Shown here piece after piece: positions 19,222 to 28,241 of a stretch of 64,000 nt of DNA. The translations under genes and the position numbers were made by a program. The notes beneath the pieces were generated by a model. It ran no database searches. It was given only the letters and a program-made list of their open reading frames with translations, and was not told the origin of the DNA. Position 1 is the first letter of the stretch. Every line of letters begins with the position of its first letter. This stretch comes from Peptoniphilus sp. KCTC 25270 (GTDB lineage: Bacteria; Bacillota; Clostridia; Tissierellales; Peptoniphilaceae): positions 62,001 to 126,000 of the forward strand of contig NZ_JAJMZJ010000002.1 in assembly GCF_021012875.1 (NCBI RefSeq), in the 5' to 3' direction.

Positions 19222-20567
19222 GCCAATTCCCTTTCAATTTCCTCTGCCAATTCTCTCGCACATTTTTCCAAAATTTCTTGGTCATCTCCCTCGATCATTA
19301 CACGTACCAAAGGTTCTGTTCCCGATGGACGAATGACTACCCGTCCATTTCCCTTGAATTTTTCTTCTACTTCTTGAATGGATTTTTGGATTCCCTCATG
19401 GTGCAAATAGGCATCTTTCTTGTCTTTTGCTACTTTTGCATTCACTAAAACTTGTGGATAAGAGGTCATCAAACCGTTTAATTCGTCGCTTGTCTTTCCT
19501 GTTTTTGCCATTACTTGTAGGAGATGAATTCCCGTTGCCAAACCATCGCCTGTTGTGTTGTAATCTTTGAAAATAATATGTCCTGATTGTTCTCCTCCCA
19601 GAACGTAATTGTTTTCACACATAGATTCTAAAACATAACGGTCTCCTACTTTGGTCTTAGTAATTTCAACGCCGATGGATTCTAAATATCGATCGAGCCC
19701 GATATTGGTCATAATCGTACCAACAACCATATTGTTTGTTAGCTTTCCTTCTTCTTTTAATTGCATGGCACAAATGGCTAAGATATGGTCTCCATCAATG
19801 ATGTTTCCTTTTGCATCTACTGCAATAATTCGATCCGCATCTCCATCAAAAGACAATCCAATATCCGCTTTTTTCTCTTTTACCAATGCTTGGATTTTTC
19901 CTGGATCTGTTGAACCACATTGATCGTTAATGTTCTTTCCATTTGGGCTATTGTTAATGGCATAAACAGTCGCTCCAAGGCTTTCCAAAACGTCTTGTGC
20001 CATATGGCTTAAAGCCCCGTTTCCTAAATCCATGGCAATAATTTTGTCGGAAATATCCTCGTCCATAAGGCCCATTAAATAATCCTTATAGTCTTCTGCT
20101 CCGCGGAAATCATGGCGAATTCTGCCAATATCATCTCCATGGGCCAATGGGGAACGATATTCCTCATTTAATAATTTTTCTTCGATTTTTTCTTCGATTG
20201 CATCTGGCAATTTATATCCTGTTTTATCAAAAATTTTAATTCCGTTGTAAATATATGGATTGTGAGAGGCTGAAATGACAATCCCCATATCTGCTTGGTA
20301 TTTTCGAACCAAATACGCTACCCCTGGGGTTGGAATCACTCCTAAATCCACAACATCCATTCCTGTTGATAAAAGTCCTGAAACCAAGGAATGGTGAAGC
20401 ATTTCTCCAGATTGGCGTGTATCTCTTCCAATTAATACCAATCCTCTTCCTTCTCTTCCTTCCATCAACACTTCCCCAGCAATTTGTCCTGTGCGATAGG
20501 CCAATTCTGGTGTAAGTTCTTCATTGGCAACTCCACGGATGCCATCTGTTCCAAATAATTTTCCCAT
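19218..20567 (-). CDS. glmM: Phosphoglucosamine mutase GlmM
   Basis: 449 residues, usual length. The catalytic phosphoserine is Ser101 in ISASHNPYIYNGIKIFD. Metal loop DGDADR, sugar-binding GGEQSGH and phosphate-binding RPSGTEPLVRVM are all present. It converts glucosamine-6-phosphate to glucosamine-1-phosphate, the first committed step towards UDP-GlcNAc and peptidoglycan. The ATG has AGGGGGAG upstream. The DegV gene is translationally coupled at its 3' end. Confidence 0.98.
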   Translation of the reverse strand: MGKLFGTDGIRGVANEELTPELAYRTGQIAGEVLMEGREGRGLVLIGRDTRQSGEMLHHSLVSGLLSTGMDVVDLGVIPTPGVAYLVRKYQADMGIVISASHNPYIYNGIKIFDKTGYKLPDAIEEKIEEKLLNEEYRSPLAHGDDIGRIRHDFRGAEDYKDYLMGLMDEDISDKIIAMDLGNGALSHMAQDVLESLGATVYAINNSPNGKNINDQCGSTDPGKIQALVKEKKADIGLSFDGDADRIIAVDAKGNIIDGDHILAICAMQLKEEGKLTNNMVVGTIMTNIGLDRYLESIGVEITKTKVGDRYVLESMCENNYVLGGEQSGHIIFKDYNTTGDGLATGIHLLQVMAKTGKTSDELNGLMTSYPQVLVNAKVAKDKKDAYLHHEGIQKSIQEVEEKFKGNGRVVIRPSGTEPLVRVMIEGDDQEILEKCARELAEEIERELA

Positions 20568-20611
20568 AACTCCCCCTGCTATTTCTAAGGTTTTATCTAG
20601 TTATAAATACC

Positions 20612-21934
20612 CTATTTTCGATTTTTTATTATATTCAAAAGTGTTTCTCTCGTATTTTTCTCTGGTTCATCAATAACTAGTTCTTGTAATTCTTTCAAAA
20701 CTTTTCCGATTTCTGGCCCTTGTTCCCAGCCCATTTCTATTAAATCGGCTCCTCCAATTGCCAGCTTGGATTTTTCCACAATGTTTTCTTCTAACATTTT
20801 TTGGATTCGTGCTTTTCTCTCTTCCACCCAATGAAGATCGCGACCGGCAAATGTACAGGCCATATCCGCTCCCATTAAATCATAAAGATCCAATATTAAA
20901 TCTTCTCCTACTCGATGGATTTGGCGGCGTAGGGCCTTATCAGAAATTTCTTCGTGAAATTTCATATGCTCTCGAATCAAGGTGCTTACTTCATGAATCA
21001 GAGAATTAGGCTCTCGATATTTCCTTAATATTTTTCTTGCCTGTTCAGCCCCTTGGGCATCGTGTCCAAAAAACCTCCCCTTTTCCTTTTCTTCATCCCA
21101 AGTAAAAGTAGAGGGCTTTTCCACATCATGGAACAAGGCCGCCAAACGCAAGGACAATTTTCTCGGAGCATGATCTACAACACAAAGAATATGGTCGAAG
21201 AGCATTTGATCATGATAGGGACTTTTTTGATCGAAATCAACGGTTGGAATCAGTTCAGGAAAGATTTCTTCTAACACATGTAGCTCCAACATTTTTCGGA
21301 AAACTTTCGATGGCTTTTCTTGCAGAAGAATTTTATCCACTTCATCTCGAATCCGTTCCTTAGACAAAAATTGCAACAAATTTCTTTTTTTCTCTATGGT
21401 TTTCTCTAAATCTCTATTTAACTCAAAATCCAATTGCCCCATAAATCGAAGAGCCCGAAGAATCCGCAATCCATCTTCTTCCAATCGTTTTTCTGGATTG
21501 CCAACGGAACGAATGATTTTTCTCTCAGTGTCTTCTTTTCCATGAAAAGGATCCACAAATCCTTCTTCTGGGTTATAAGCAATGGCATTCATTGTAAAAT
21601 CTCGACGTTTCAAATCTTCTATTAAGGAACGGCTAAATTCTACCTCGCCAGGTTTTCTATGATCTGTATATTCCCCATCCACTCGGTAGGTGGTGATTTC
21701 CACAATTCCTTCTTCTGTTAAGACCCCAATGGTACCAAATTTTTTCCCAATGGTATAACAGGTATAATCTTGAAAGATTTCTAAGGTTTCGTCGGGAAGA
21801 GCATTGGTTGTAATATCAAAATCTTTGGGTTCTATTCCTAAAATCCAATCTCGTACGCATCCTCCGACAATATAAGCCTCTTTCCCTTCGCTATTTAATT
21901 TTTTTATGATTTTTTCAATTTCTTTTGGAATCAT
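20612..21934 (-). CDS. cca: CCA tRNA nucleotidyltransferase with HD domain
   Basis: 440 residues from ATG 21934, which follows GGAGGG; the upstream ATG at 21946 coincides with the predicted transcription start and is unlikely. The class II nucleotidyltransferase head has GGCVRDWILG and DFDITTNA (catalytic carboxylates) and RRDFTMNAIAY. The neck/body follows, then an HD phosphohydrolase domain (LAALFHDVEKP) as in many clostridial enzymes. It adds or repairs the 3' CCA of tRNAs. It is transcribed divergently from the aldo/keto reductase gene. Confidence 0.95.
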   Translation of the reverse strand: MIPKEIEKIIKKLNSEGKEAYIVGGCVRDWILGIEPKDFDITTNALPDETLEIFQDYTCYTIGKKFGTIGVLTEEGIVEITTYRVDGEYTDHRKPGEVEFSRSLIEDLKRRDFTMNAIAYNPEEGFVDPFHGKEDTERKIIRSVGNPEKRLEEDGLRILRALRFMGQLDFELNRDLEKTIEKKRNLLQFLSKERIRDEVDKILLQEKPSKVFRKMLELHVLEEIFPELIPTVDFDQKSPYHDQMLFDHILCVVDHAPRKLSLRLAALFHDVEKPSTFTWDEEKEKGRFFGHDAQGAEQARKILRKYREPNSLIHEVSTLIREHMKFHEEISDKALRRQIHRVGEDLILDLYDLMGADMACTFAGRDLHWVEERKARIQKMLEENIVEKSKLAIGGADLIEMGWEQGPEIGKVLKELQELVIDEPEKNTRETLLNIIKNRK

Positions 21935-21950
21935 ATGTCCCTCCATGGGT

Positions 21951-21978
21951 ATTATACCATTGATAGAGCCACTTGCAA
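21951..21978 (-). promoter_or_regulatory. cca: cca promoter with very short leader
   Basis: TTGCAA (21973-21978), a 16-base spacer and TATAAT (21951-21956) on the minus strand. The predicted transcription start is about ten bases before ATG 21934, which decides the start codon. Confidence 0.7.
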
Positions 21979-22021
21979 AAAGGAGATATTTTTAGGATTT
22001 CGTTTTATTTTGTGATAGTGT

Positions 22022-22029
22022 GTTATAAT
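22022..22029 (+). promoter_or_regulatory. Extended -10 promoter of the aldo/keto reductase cassette
   Basis: TGTTATAAT (TATAAT at 22024-22029) with the TGn extension and no clear -35, 22 bases before the ATG at 22052; an AAAGGGAGG SD follows. Confidence 0.65.
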
Positions 22030-22051
22030 AGGGAACAAAGGGAGGTACACT

Positions 22052-23185
22052 ATGAAATACCGTAATTTTACCAAAGATAATTTAAGCGTATCCCAATTGG
22101 GTTTTGGTTGCATGCGCTTTCCTACTTTAGACGACAAAGAAACCATTAATAAGGAAGAATCCACAAAAATGTTGGATTATGCCATTGACAATGGCGTAAA
22201 TTATATTGATACGGCTTTTCCTTATCATAACGAACAATCGGAATTGTTTGTAGGGGAATATTTCCAAAAAAATGGACGAAGAAAAGATATTTATTTGGCA
22301 ACAAAATGCCCCGTTTGGAAAGCGGAAAAAGAAGGAGATTTCTATAATCTTTTGAAATTGCAATTGGAACGGTTGCAAGTGGAATATGTAGATTTTTATT
22401 TGCTCCACGCTTTGGATCGTCAACGTTGGGATAAAATTACTTCCCTTAATGTTTTCCAAGATATGAAGCGCGCTAAAGAAGAGGGTTTGATTCGCTACTT
22501 AGGATTCTCTTTCCACGATGAATACCCTCTATTTGAAGAAATTTGTGACGCCTATGATTGGGATTTTACACAAATTCAATTGAACTATATGGATATCGGT
22601 CACCAAGCTGGTTTACAAGGTTTGGATTACGCTCACAATAAAGGTTTTTCTGTTGTAATTATGGAGCCGATTAAAGGGGGCAAATTGGCCTATCCGCCAC
22701 AAGATATTCAAGATTTATTCAAAGAAGCTTCTAACGATTTCTCTCCTTCTGGACATGCTTTGGCTTATTTGTTTAACCGAGAAGAAGTATCGGTTGTCTT
22801 AAGCGGTATGAGCTCTATGGCTCAAGTGGAAGACAATGTAAATGTAGCCAGTATCGTTGAAGCCAACTCTCTAGATGAAAAAGACCAAGATATTTACATT
22901 GAAGCCAAGATGATTTTTGATAAACGTACCCAAGTTGGCTGTACTTCTTGCGATTATTGTATGCCCTGCCCTCAAGAGGTAGAAATCCCAAAGATTTTTA
23001 AGCAATACAACAATCTTCATGTTTATGGAGAAGAATCCAATAAAGATTTATATGAAAAATTACAAGAAGAAAATCATGACGCATCTCATTGTGTGGAATG
23101 TGGCTCTTGTGAAAGTCAATGTCCACAACACCTAAATATTATTGAAGACTTAAAAAGTGCCCATGATAATTTAACGGAGGTATGA
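22052..23185 (+). CDS. Aldo/keto reductase with C-terminal 4Fe-4S clusters
   Basis: 377 residues. An AKR TIM barrel occupies ~1-280 (QLGFGCMRFP, NYIDTAFPYHN with the catalytic Asp and Tyr, VDFYLLHAL). The C-terminal ~95 residues carry two cysteine clusters, CTSCDYCMPCP and CVECGSCESQCP, of the ferredoxin type. This arrangement is common in anaerobes; the substrate is unknown. It is the first gene of a plus-strand, three-gene set in which each start overlaps the previous stop (ATGA). Confidence 0.93.
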   Translation: MKYRNFTKDNLSVSQLGFGCMRFPTLDDKETINKEESTKMLDYAIDNGVNYIDTAFPYHNEQSELFVGEYFQKNGRRKDIYLATKCPVWKAEKEGDFYNLLKLQLERLQVEYVDFYLLHALDRQRWDKITSLNVFQDMKRAKEEGLIRYLGFSFHDEYPLFEEICDAYDWDFTQIQLNYMDIGHQAGLQGLDYAHNKGFSVVIMEPIKGGKLAYPPQDIQDLFKEASNDFSPSGHALAYLFNREEVSVVLSGMSSMAQVEDNVNVASIVEANSLDEKDQDIYIEAKMIFDKRTQVGCTSCDYCMPCPQEVEIPKIFKQYNNLHVYGEESNKDLYEKLQEENHDASHCVECGSCESQCPQHLNIIEDLKSAHDNLTEV

Positions 23186-23772
23186 TTGTGAAAAGACTTC
23201 GAATGATTTCTATTTTAGCCCTTTTGAGCTTATCCTTAGTGGCTTGTTCTCAAAAGGCCGAAGAACCAGCCGCTGCTGCTGAGGGAAATACCGCTACGAA
23301 AAAAACAGCCACCACGGCTGAAAAAGAAAATGCCGCGACAACAGAAGAAACAAATGAGGAAGAAGAAACGGAAACTCTTTCCCTTCGAGAAAAAATGAGC
23401 GCCAGTGATTACATTGCTTTAGTAGAACTTTCCACTACGGCAGACAATCAAATGGAACTTCGCATTTTGAACAATTATAAGGGAAATCTTTCCAATATTG
23501 AGTTCGAAGCCCCTGAGGGACTTTCTCCTTCGAAACAATATGTACTTTTCTATCATGACGGAGAAGATGGAAACATTGAACCTACTACAGAGAAAGATTC
23601 TATTGTAGAAGTTTCCGGTAGCGATGATGAAATTTTGCAATCCTTACAAAATACCTATGGAAGTAAAGATTCTGGAAATTCTAATTCTTCCAGTACCCAA
23701 AGATCTTCTACCACTAAAACCAACAACACAGAAGAAAATTCTACTCGTTCCAATAGCGAGGATGAACAATGA
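23182..23772 (+). CDS. Putative lipoprotein of unknown function
   Basis: 196 residues. A lipoprotein signal (ILALLSLSLVAC, lipobox LVAC) is followed by a low-complexity Ala/Thr/Glu/Lys linker to about residue 70, a compact domain (~70-155, with MSASDYIALVELST and LSPSKQYVLFYHDG) and a Ser/Thr/Asn-rich tail. Such a layout suits a protein anchored outside the membrane and reaching through the wall. I do not recognise the central domain. ATGA overlaps at both ends link it to the reductase and the stalk protein. Confidence 0.75.
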   Translation: MIVKRLRMISILALLSLSLVACSQKAEEPAAAAEGNTATKKTATTAEKENAATTEETNEEEETETLSLREKMSASDYIALVELSTTADNQMELRILNNYKGNLSNIEFEAPEGLSPSKQYVLFYHDGEDGNIEPTTEKDSIVEVSGSDDEILQSLQNTYGSKDSGNSNSSSTQRSSTTKTNNTEENSTRSNSEDEQ

Positions 23773-24689
23773 AGCGTTTAAGTCTTCTCTTCCTATTTCT
23801 CCTTCTCCTTCTACTTCCTACTCATTCTGTAGAAGCTAGAGAAGTTCGCATTTTGTTGGATGGAAATTTAGTCGAAACTGACGTTGCTCCTATTATTGAA
23901 CAAGATCGCACCCTTGTTCCCATTCGTTTTATTTCTGAATCCATGGGATACGATGTGAAGTGGAATCAAGAAGCAAAAGAGGTTACCATTTCAGGAGATA
24001 AAATCATTCGCTTAACTGTAAATAAACCTGCAATCCAAGTGGCTGGAGAAACCATTCCTTTGGATGTGGCTCCAAAATTGGTACAAGACCGTACAATGGT
24101 TCCCTTACGAGCCATTTCAGAAGCTTTTGGCCTTTTCGTAGATTGGGATCATGAAAATTATACGGTGATTTTGAATCACAACACGCTATCCCATTTGACT
24201 TCAGAGGAAAAAGCCTACTTCCAATCTTACTTAATGGGACAAAAAGAAGTAGACGGAAAAATTCGATTGCTTCAAGAAACGATGAACCAAGATTTTTCTT
24301 CCCTTTCTAAATCCGAAATACAACAAAGGTTAAGAGAAATCTCCCATACTTTCCAATCAGAAGCATCTCGGGAAGAAAAGGCGACCATTCCACAAAAAAT
24401 GGAAACCTTGCAGAAAATTTATTTGCAGTCCCTTAACTCCGCCATGGAAATCACAAAGGAATACGAAGAAAGTTATTCTGGAAATGACAAAAATTCTGCT
24501 TTGAAACTGTTGGAGAAATTCTATTTCTTAAATTTACAAAGAAGCGAAACCCAACGGGTAGCAGAGGCCATTTCAGAAAATCGCCCTTATGTTCCTTCTG
24601 AATCCTATAAGGCAACTTACGAAAATCAAAATTCTCAAAATACAGGAAATCTTTCCTCTATTTTAGAAAATTTATTTCAAAAAATCTAA
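23769..24689 (+). CDS. Secreted stalk-domain (copper amine oxidase N-like) protein
   Basis: 306 residues with a signal peptide (LLFLFLLLLLLPTHSVEA). Residues ~25-140 hold two repeats of the copper amine oxidase N-terminal-like stalk fold, each with the pattern LVPIRFISESMGYDVKW or MVPLRAISEAFGLFVDW. The rest is helical and Gln/Glu/Ser-rich, with no catalytic site seen. Such domains occur in many secreted clostridial proteins and probably bind the cell wall. Its start overlaps the lipoprotein gene; a strong terminator follows. Confidence 0.85.
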   Translation: MKRLSLLFLFLLLLLLPTHSVEAREVRILLDGNLVETDVAPIIEQDRTLVPIRFISESMGYDVKWNQEAKEVTISGDKIIRLTVNKPAIQVAGETIPLDVAPKLVQDRTMVPLRAISEAFGLFVDWDHENYTVILNHNTLSHLTSEEKAYFQSYLMGQKEVDGKIRLLQETMNQDFSSLSKSEIQQRLREISHTFQSEASREEKATIPQKMETLQKIYLQSLNSAMEITKEYEESYSGNDKNSALKLLEKFYFLNLQRSETQRVAEAISENRPYVPSESYKATYENQNSQNTGNLSSILENLFQKI

Positions 24690-24702
24690 TAGGCTAAAAG
24701 AA

Positions 24703-24737
24703 AAACGGCTCACTCCTAAGAGAAAGCCGTTTTTTTG
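24703..24737. terminator. Terminator between convergent genes
   Basis: AAACGGCT and AGCCGTTT arms with TTTTTTT on the plus side and TTTTTCTTTT on the minus side. It can serve both the stalk gene and the GNAT gene. Confidence 0.85.
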
Positions 24738-24756
24738 TGGAAAAATATAAGATTTA

Positions 24757-25227
24757 TTAATAAAAATAGCGACGCACTCGCTCTTTGTCTACGATATCTG
24801 TCCCTGGACGAACGGTCTCCCGTACTTCTCCTGTTTCCTCAAATCCAAGGGAAATATAGAGACTTTCTCCCCCCTCGTTATCAAAATAATGCATCAATTC
24901 CACGGCTCCAATCGTAGGGTATTCTCTTTTGAAAAAAGCAATGGATTCTTCCATGGCTTCTCGTCCCCAACCGCGACCTTGGAATTTTTCGTCCAACATA
25001 ATTCGTTTCAAATAAACATAGTCTGGGTTATCTTCCTTAAAATAATACAACATAAACCCAATTAATTCCTCGTTATAATAAATTCCCCTTGGTTCCAAAG
25101 CTTCATTTACCTTTGCTTCAGCCAAAGAATACAAATTGCTCTCTAAAAATTCCACTTGATCCTCTTTTAACTTTAGACCAATGACTTCTTCAAAATTTTC
25201 CATTGTTACTTTTTCAAAACGTATCAT
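24757..25227 (-). CDS. GNAT acetyltransferase, spermidine acetyltransferase-like
   Basis: 156 residues. The N-terminal pattern (LKEDQVEFLESNLYSLAEA, PRGIYYNEELIGFML) resembles the BltD/SpeG-like polyamine acetyltransferases. The acetyl-CoA-binding motif A is KFQGRGWGREAM, and the C-terminal YISLGFEETGEV is typical of the fold. It would transfer acetyl groups from acetyl-CoA to an amine, perhaps spermidine; the substrate is inferred. Good SD (GGAGGG). It stands downstream of the nsr-like module but is separated by a terminator. Confidence 0.85.
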   Translation of the reverse strand: MIRFEKVTMENFEEVIGLKLKEDQVEFLESNLYSLAEAKVNEALEPRGIYYNEELIGFMLYYFKEDNPDYVYLKRIMLDEKFQGRGWGREAMEESIAFFKREYPTIGAVELMHYFDNEGGESLYISLGFEETGEVRETVRPGTDIVDKERVRRYFY

Positions 25228-25254
25228 AATGCCCTCCTTTTTCTCTTTCTACCC

Positions 25255-25285
25255 AAAAAAATAGAGGGCTTTCACCCTCTAGTTT
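25255..25285 (-). terminator. Terminator overlapping the stop codon of the S41 protease gene
   Basis: TAGAGGGTG-AAAG-CCCTCTA hairpin followed by TTTTTTT on the minus strand. The TGA stop of the protease is inside the hairpin. Confidence 0.85.
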
Positions 25286-26240
25286 CTTTTTCTATCCAAC
25301 TTTTTGCTGCCTCTAAAGACCTTTCTGTATTTTCATCAGGAACCATTGGCTCTTCTTCAAAAATTTTCCCCTCTCGAGATTTATTCTTTGAAATCGTAAG
25401 AACCATGCTCCATTCTTTCGTAATAGGAAATATTGTGTTGGCAGAAGCATAACCTGCGGTTGGTTTTCCAAAAGTCCGAACTCTTTTTTCTCCCAAAAGG
25501 GCAATTAAAGTCGCCTCACCGGAAGAAGCTGTTTTTTCATCGGTTAAAACGCCAATGGGAATACCTTGAACTTTTTCTTTATTTTCTACCTCTACAGAGC
25601 TTCCGCCCCCTTTATTGATTCCATTTTCTAAGGTAACGGCATTATCTCCTGCTAAAGAAGAAAAATACATAATTTCTCCATCCCTTAACAAAGGCGAAAT
25701 ACCAGCAACCATAGGACCCATATCCCCTCCAGTATTTCCTCGCAAATCCACAATCGCACCACGAATATTTTCTTCCTGAAAAGCGTTGGCAATGGTATTG
25801 GCGTATTTCGCCCCTTGCTCCGGCGTGCTCATAAATCCTGGAAGCTTCACATAGACAATTCCATTTTCAAAGGAAGTCTCTGGCAAAACAAATTCTGCCT
25901 CCACCTCTTCCTTCCCTTGGTTGTCCATAACAAAAGAATGTTTTCCGCCGGCGATTTTTATATATTTTTCCACAAGTGGTCGCAATTCCTCTTTACTTTT
26001 AACAGAAGTCAACTCCTTGCGAGCGGTTTCTCTTTCCTTTTTCCAAGATTCTTCCTGACTATGAATGCCCATTTGATCCATATAGGAAAAAGCAATTTCC
26101 CCAAATTCATCGGCCTCTGGCTCTATTATATAAATCGGTTTTCCAAAAATCATTCCCAAACGTGGCCCCAACATTTGAACGAGAGCCAAACCGCCAAGAA
26201 TGAAAAACACAAGCACTCCTAAGGCTATTTTCTTTTTCAT
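25272..26240 (-). CDS. nsr: S41 protease, nisin-resistance-protein (NSR)-like
   Basis: 322 residues, the length of NSR. A single N-terminal membrane anchor (~4-25) is followed by an extracellular helical part and an S41 protease core. Key segments are IAGGKHSFV (His101, candidate catalytic His), GAIVDLRGNTGGDMGPMVAG, and DEKTASSGEA (catalytic Ser in the TASS motif, 239 or 240), with GYASANT after it. These match lantibiotic-cleaving NSR of Streptococcus agalactiae as I remember it. The gene follows the ABC permease by nine bases, as part of a peptide-resistance operon; this context strengthens the call. A general tail-specific protease is the alternative. Confidence 0.8.
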   Translation of the reverse strand: MKKKIALGVLVFFILGGLALVQMLGPRLGMIFGKPIYIIEPEADEFGEIAFSYMDQMGIHSQEESWKKERETARKELTSVKSKEELRPLVEKYIKIAGGKHSFVMDNQGKEEVEAEFVLPETSFENGIVYVKLPGFMSTPEQGAKYANTIANAFQEENIRGAIVDLRGNTGGDMGPMVAGISPLLRDGEIMYFSSLAGDNAVTLENGINKGGGSSVEVENKEKVQGIPIGVLTDEKTASSGEATLIALLGEKRVRTFGKPTAGYASANTIFPITKEWSMVLTISKNKSREGKIFEEEPMVPDENTERSLEAAKSWIEKETRG

Positions 26241-26249
26241 AAAACCTCC

Positions 26250-28241
26250 TTACGATTTCAAGACAATTTTACGATAAACTTTTTCTGTCCAACGATAAAC
26301 AATGAAGTAGTAAAGAATATATACCACAAAAACGCCAATCATTGTCACTATAAATAATTTTGTGTTCAATAGTCCAATTAAAGACAAAAATTTTTGTACA
26401 ATTGGAAAAGCAAAGCAAGTATGGACGATACAAAAAATTACTGGTAAGAAAAGCAGAGTCCGTATTTGCTTTTGAATGGTCTGTTTTCCTTCTTCTTTTG
26501 TCATACCTAATTGTTGCATAATACGGAATCGTTCCACATCTTCATATCCTTCTGTCAATTGTTTATAATAAATCGCAAGGCTCATACTTACCATAAAGGC
26601 AACCGACAAAATGATTCCAGTAAAAAAGATAACTCCATACATCATTCGAAATTCTACTTTTGAGGCCTCTCGATCGGTAACTTTCACTACATGGGAATCC
26701 GTTTTTTCCAAGTAATTGCGTAAATTATAGGCAAAATCATCTGGGAAATTTTCTCCATCTAATGAAATTTTTACAGAAGGAGTAATCTTTCCCCATGCAT
26801 CGATATTTGGTTGATAACGAGAAGCAATCGCCTCTCCAATGGAGTAATTTTTAATAAGAGATTTATTTCGGTCAAATCCCACTGTAATTTCCTCCATGGG
26901 AACGTCATTTTTTTCTGGAGAAATTATCCCCACTTTATATCCTAACGTCTCAAAAACCTTCGCTTTTTCCTTTTGCTTTTCCACCAATAAAATATCATTC
27001 TCGCCAAAATCCACCTTTGAATTCGGAGCGTAATACAGGTCCAAACCTATGAGCCGATTGTCGGCCCAAATATTTCCTGTAGCCTTATCCTGCTCTAAGG
27101 GATGCAACTTTTCTTTTTCATATAGAAAGGGAACAGACCAACTTACTGTTGCCTTTACTTCTCCTTGAAGATTTTTCTCTTTTACATAGTCCCCCAAAAG
27201 ATTTTGGTAGTAGGTGAGAGTCTCCTTATGAGAAGGGGTATCATACACCTCCACCGAATATCGCACAGGAAACAATCGGTTTAATAAATCATTCGCACCT
27301 GAATATAGACTGATTCCCGATGTTAAAACAATGGTAAGGGCCGTAGAAAGAATGGCAATATTGGCCAAAGAACGGGAGTTGTTTTTTACCCGATACAACA
27401 ACCCAGAAATAGCAAAGAAATTTTCTTTTTTATAGTACATACTTTTCTTATTTTTCATTCCTTGTAATACCAAAGCAACCAACACTGAGAAAGAACAATA
27501 GGTTCCAATAATAACCAAAAGTGCAGCAAGGAAAAAATGACTCAATGCTTCCAACGGTTGCTTCGTTAAAATACTAATGGCATAGCCCGCTATTAAACAA
27601 ACCACCCCTACCAATCCAATCAATGGGGCAAAACGGTTTGTTTTTTCTCCTGCTTTGGATTCCTGAATCAATCCAATGGGAGAATATTTTCTCATGGAAA
27701 AAAATTGTAAAAATAAAACCAATAGCAAAACTCCAACAAAAATCGCAGAAATATAGAATATAGGAAAAACATTGCTAAAAAATCCCGCTGCAAAAATATC
27801 AATGGATAAATTGGTCATACGAACAAACAGCCCTAAAGAAAGTTTATACAAAATCAAACTAAAAACGGATCCAGGAACAATGGAAAAAATCATTACATAG
27901 ACCATTTCCCAAAACAGAATCAAGCGAAGATGTTTTTTCTCCAGTCCTAAAATTAAATACAAGCCAGATTCTTTGTTTTTCTGTTTTTGAATAAAAGAAT
28001 ACACCGAGGATAACATAATCACAGAAAAAATCGATAAGATTCCCACAGCCATTCCCATAATCGTTACCATGGTTTCCATTCCTGATTCCGATGCCAAAGT
28101 TCTGTCCATCATAATACTTAGACAGATAGCATTTAACGTCATTAGAAAAACAATGGTTCCTATAAAAGGTAGAAACACATTTTTATGTCGTTGAATGGAA
28201 GAAAAAGCTAGCCTTCTATACAATGAACGCATTCTCATCAA
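26250..28241 (-). CDS. bceB: BceB/NsrP-type ABC transporter permease
   Basis: 663 residues with about ten membrane helices and a large extracellular domain of roughly 200 residues after the seventh (starting near SLYSGANDLLNRLFPV), the hallmark of BceB-type FtsX permeases. With the ATPase it removes or shields lipid II or undecaprenyl-phosphate targets from bacitracin or lantibiotics and signals to the kinase. The start overlaps the ATPase stop by four bases; the NSR-like gene follows. Confidence 0.92.
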   Translation of the reverse strand: MMRMRSLYRRLAFSSIQRHKNVFLPFIGTIVFLMTLNAICLSIMMDRTLASESGMETMVTIMGMAVGILSIFSVIMLSSVYSFIQKQKNKESGLYLILGLEKKHLRLILFWEMVYVMIFSIVPGSVFSLILYKLSLGLFVRMTNLSIDIFAAGFFSNVFPIFYISAIFVGVLLLVLFLQFFSMRKYSPIGLIQESKAGEKTNRFAPLIGLVGVVCLIAGYAISILTKQPLEALSHFFLAALLVIIGTYCSFSVLVALVLQGMKNKKSMYYKKENFFAISGLLYRVKNNSRSLANIAILSTALTIVLTSGISLYSGANDLLNRLFPVRYSVEVYDTPSHKETLTYYQNLLGDYVKEKNLQGEVKATVSWSVPFLYEKEKLHPLEQDKATGNIWADNRLIGLDLYYAPNSKVDFGENDILLVEKQKEKAKVFETLGYKVGIISPEKNDVPMEEITVGFDRNKSLIKNYSIGEAIASRYQPNIDAWGKITPSVKISLDGENFPDDFAYNLRNYLEKTDSHVVKVTDREASKVEFRMMYGVIFFTGIILSVAFMVSMSLAIYYKQLTEGYEDVERFRIMQQLGMTKEEGKQTIQKQIRTLLFLPVIFCIVHTCFAFPIVQKFLSLIGLLNTKLFIVTMIGVFVVYILYYFIVYRWTEKVYRKIVLKS

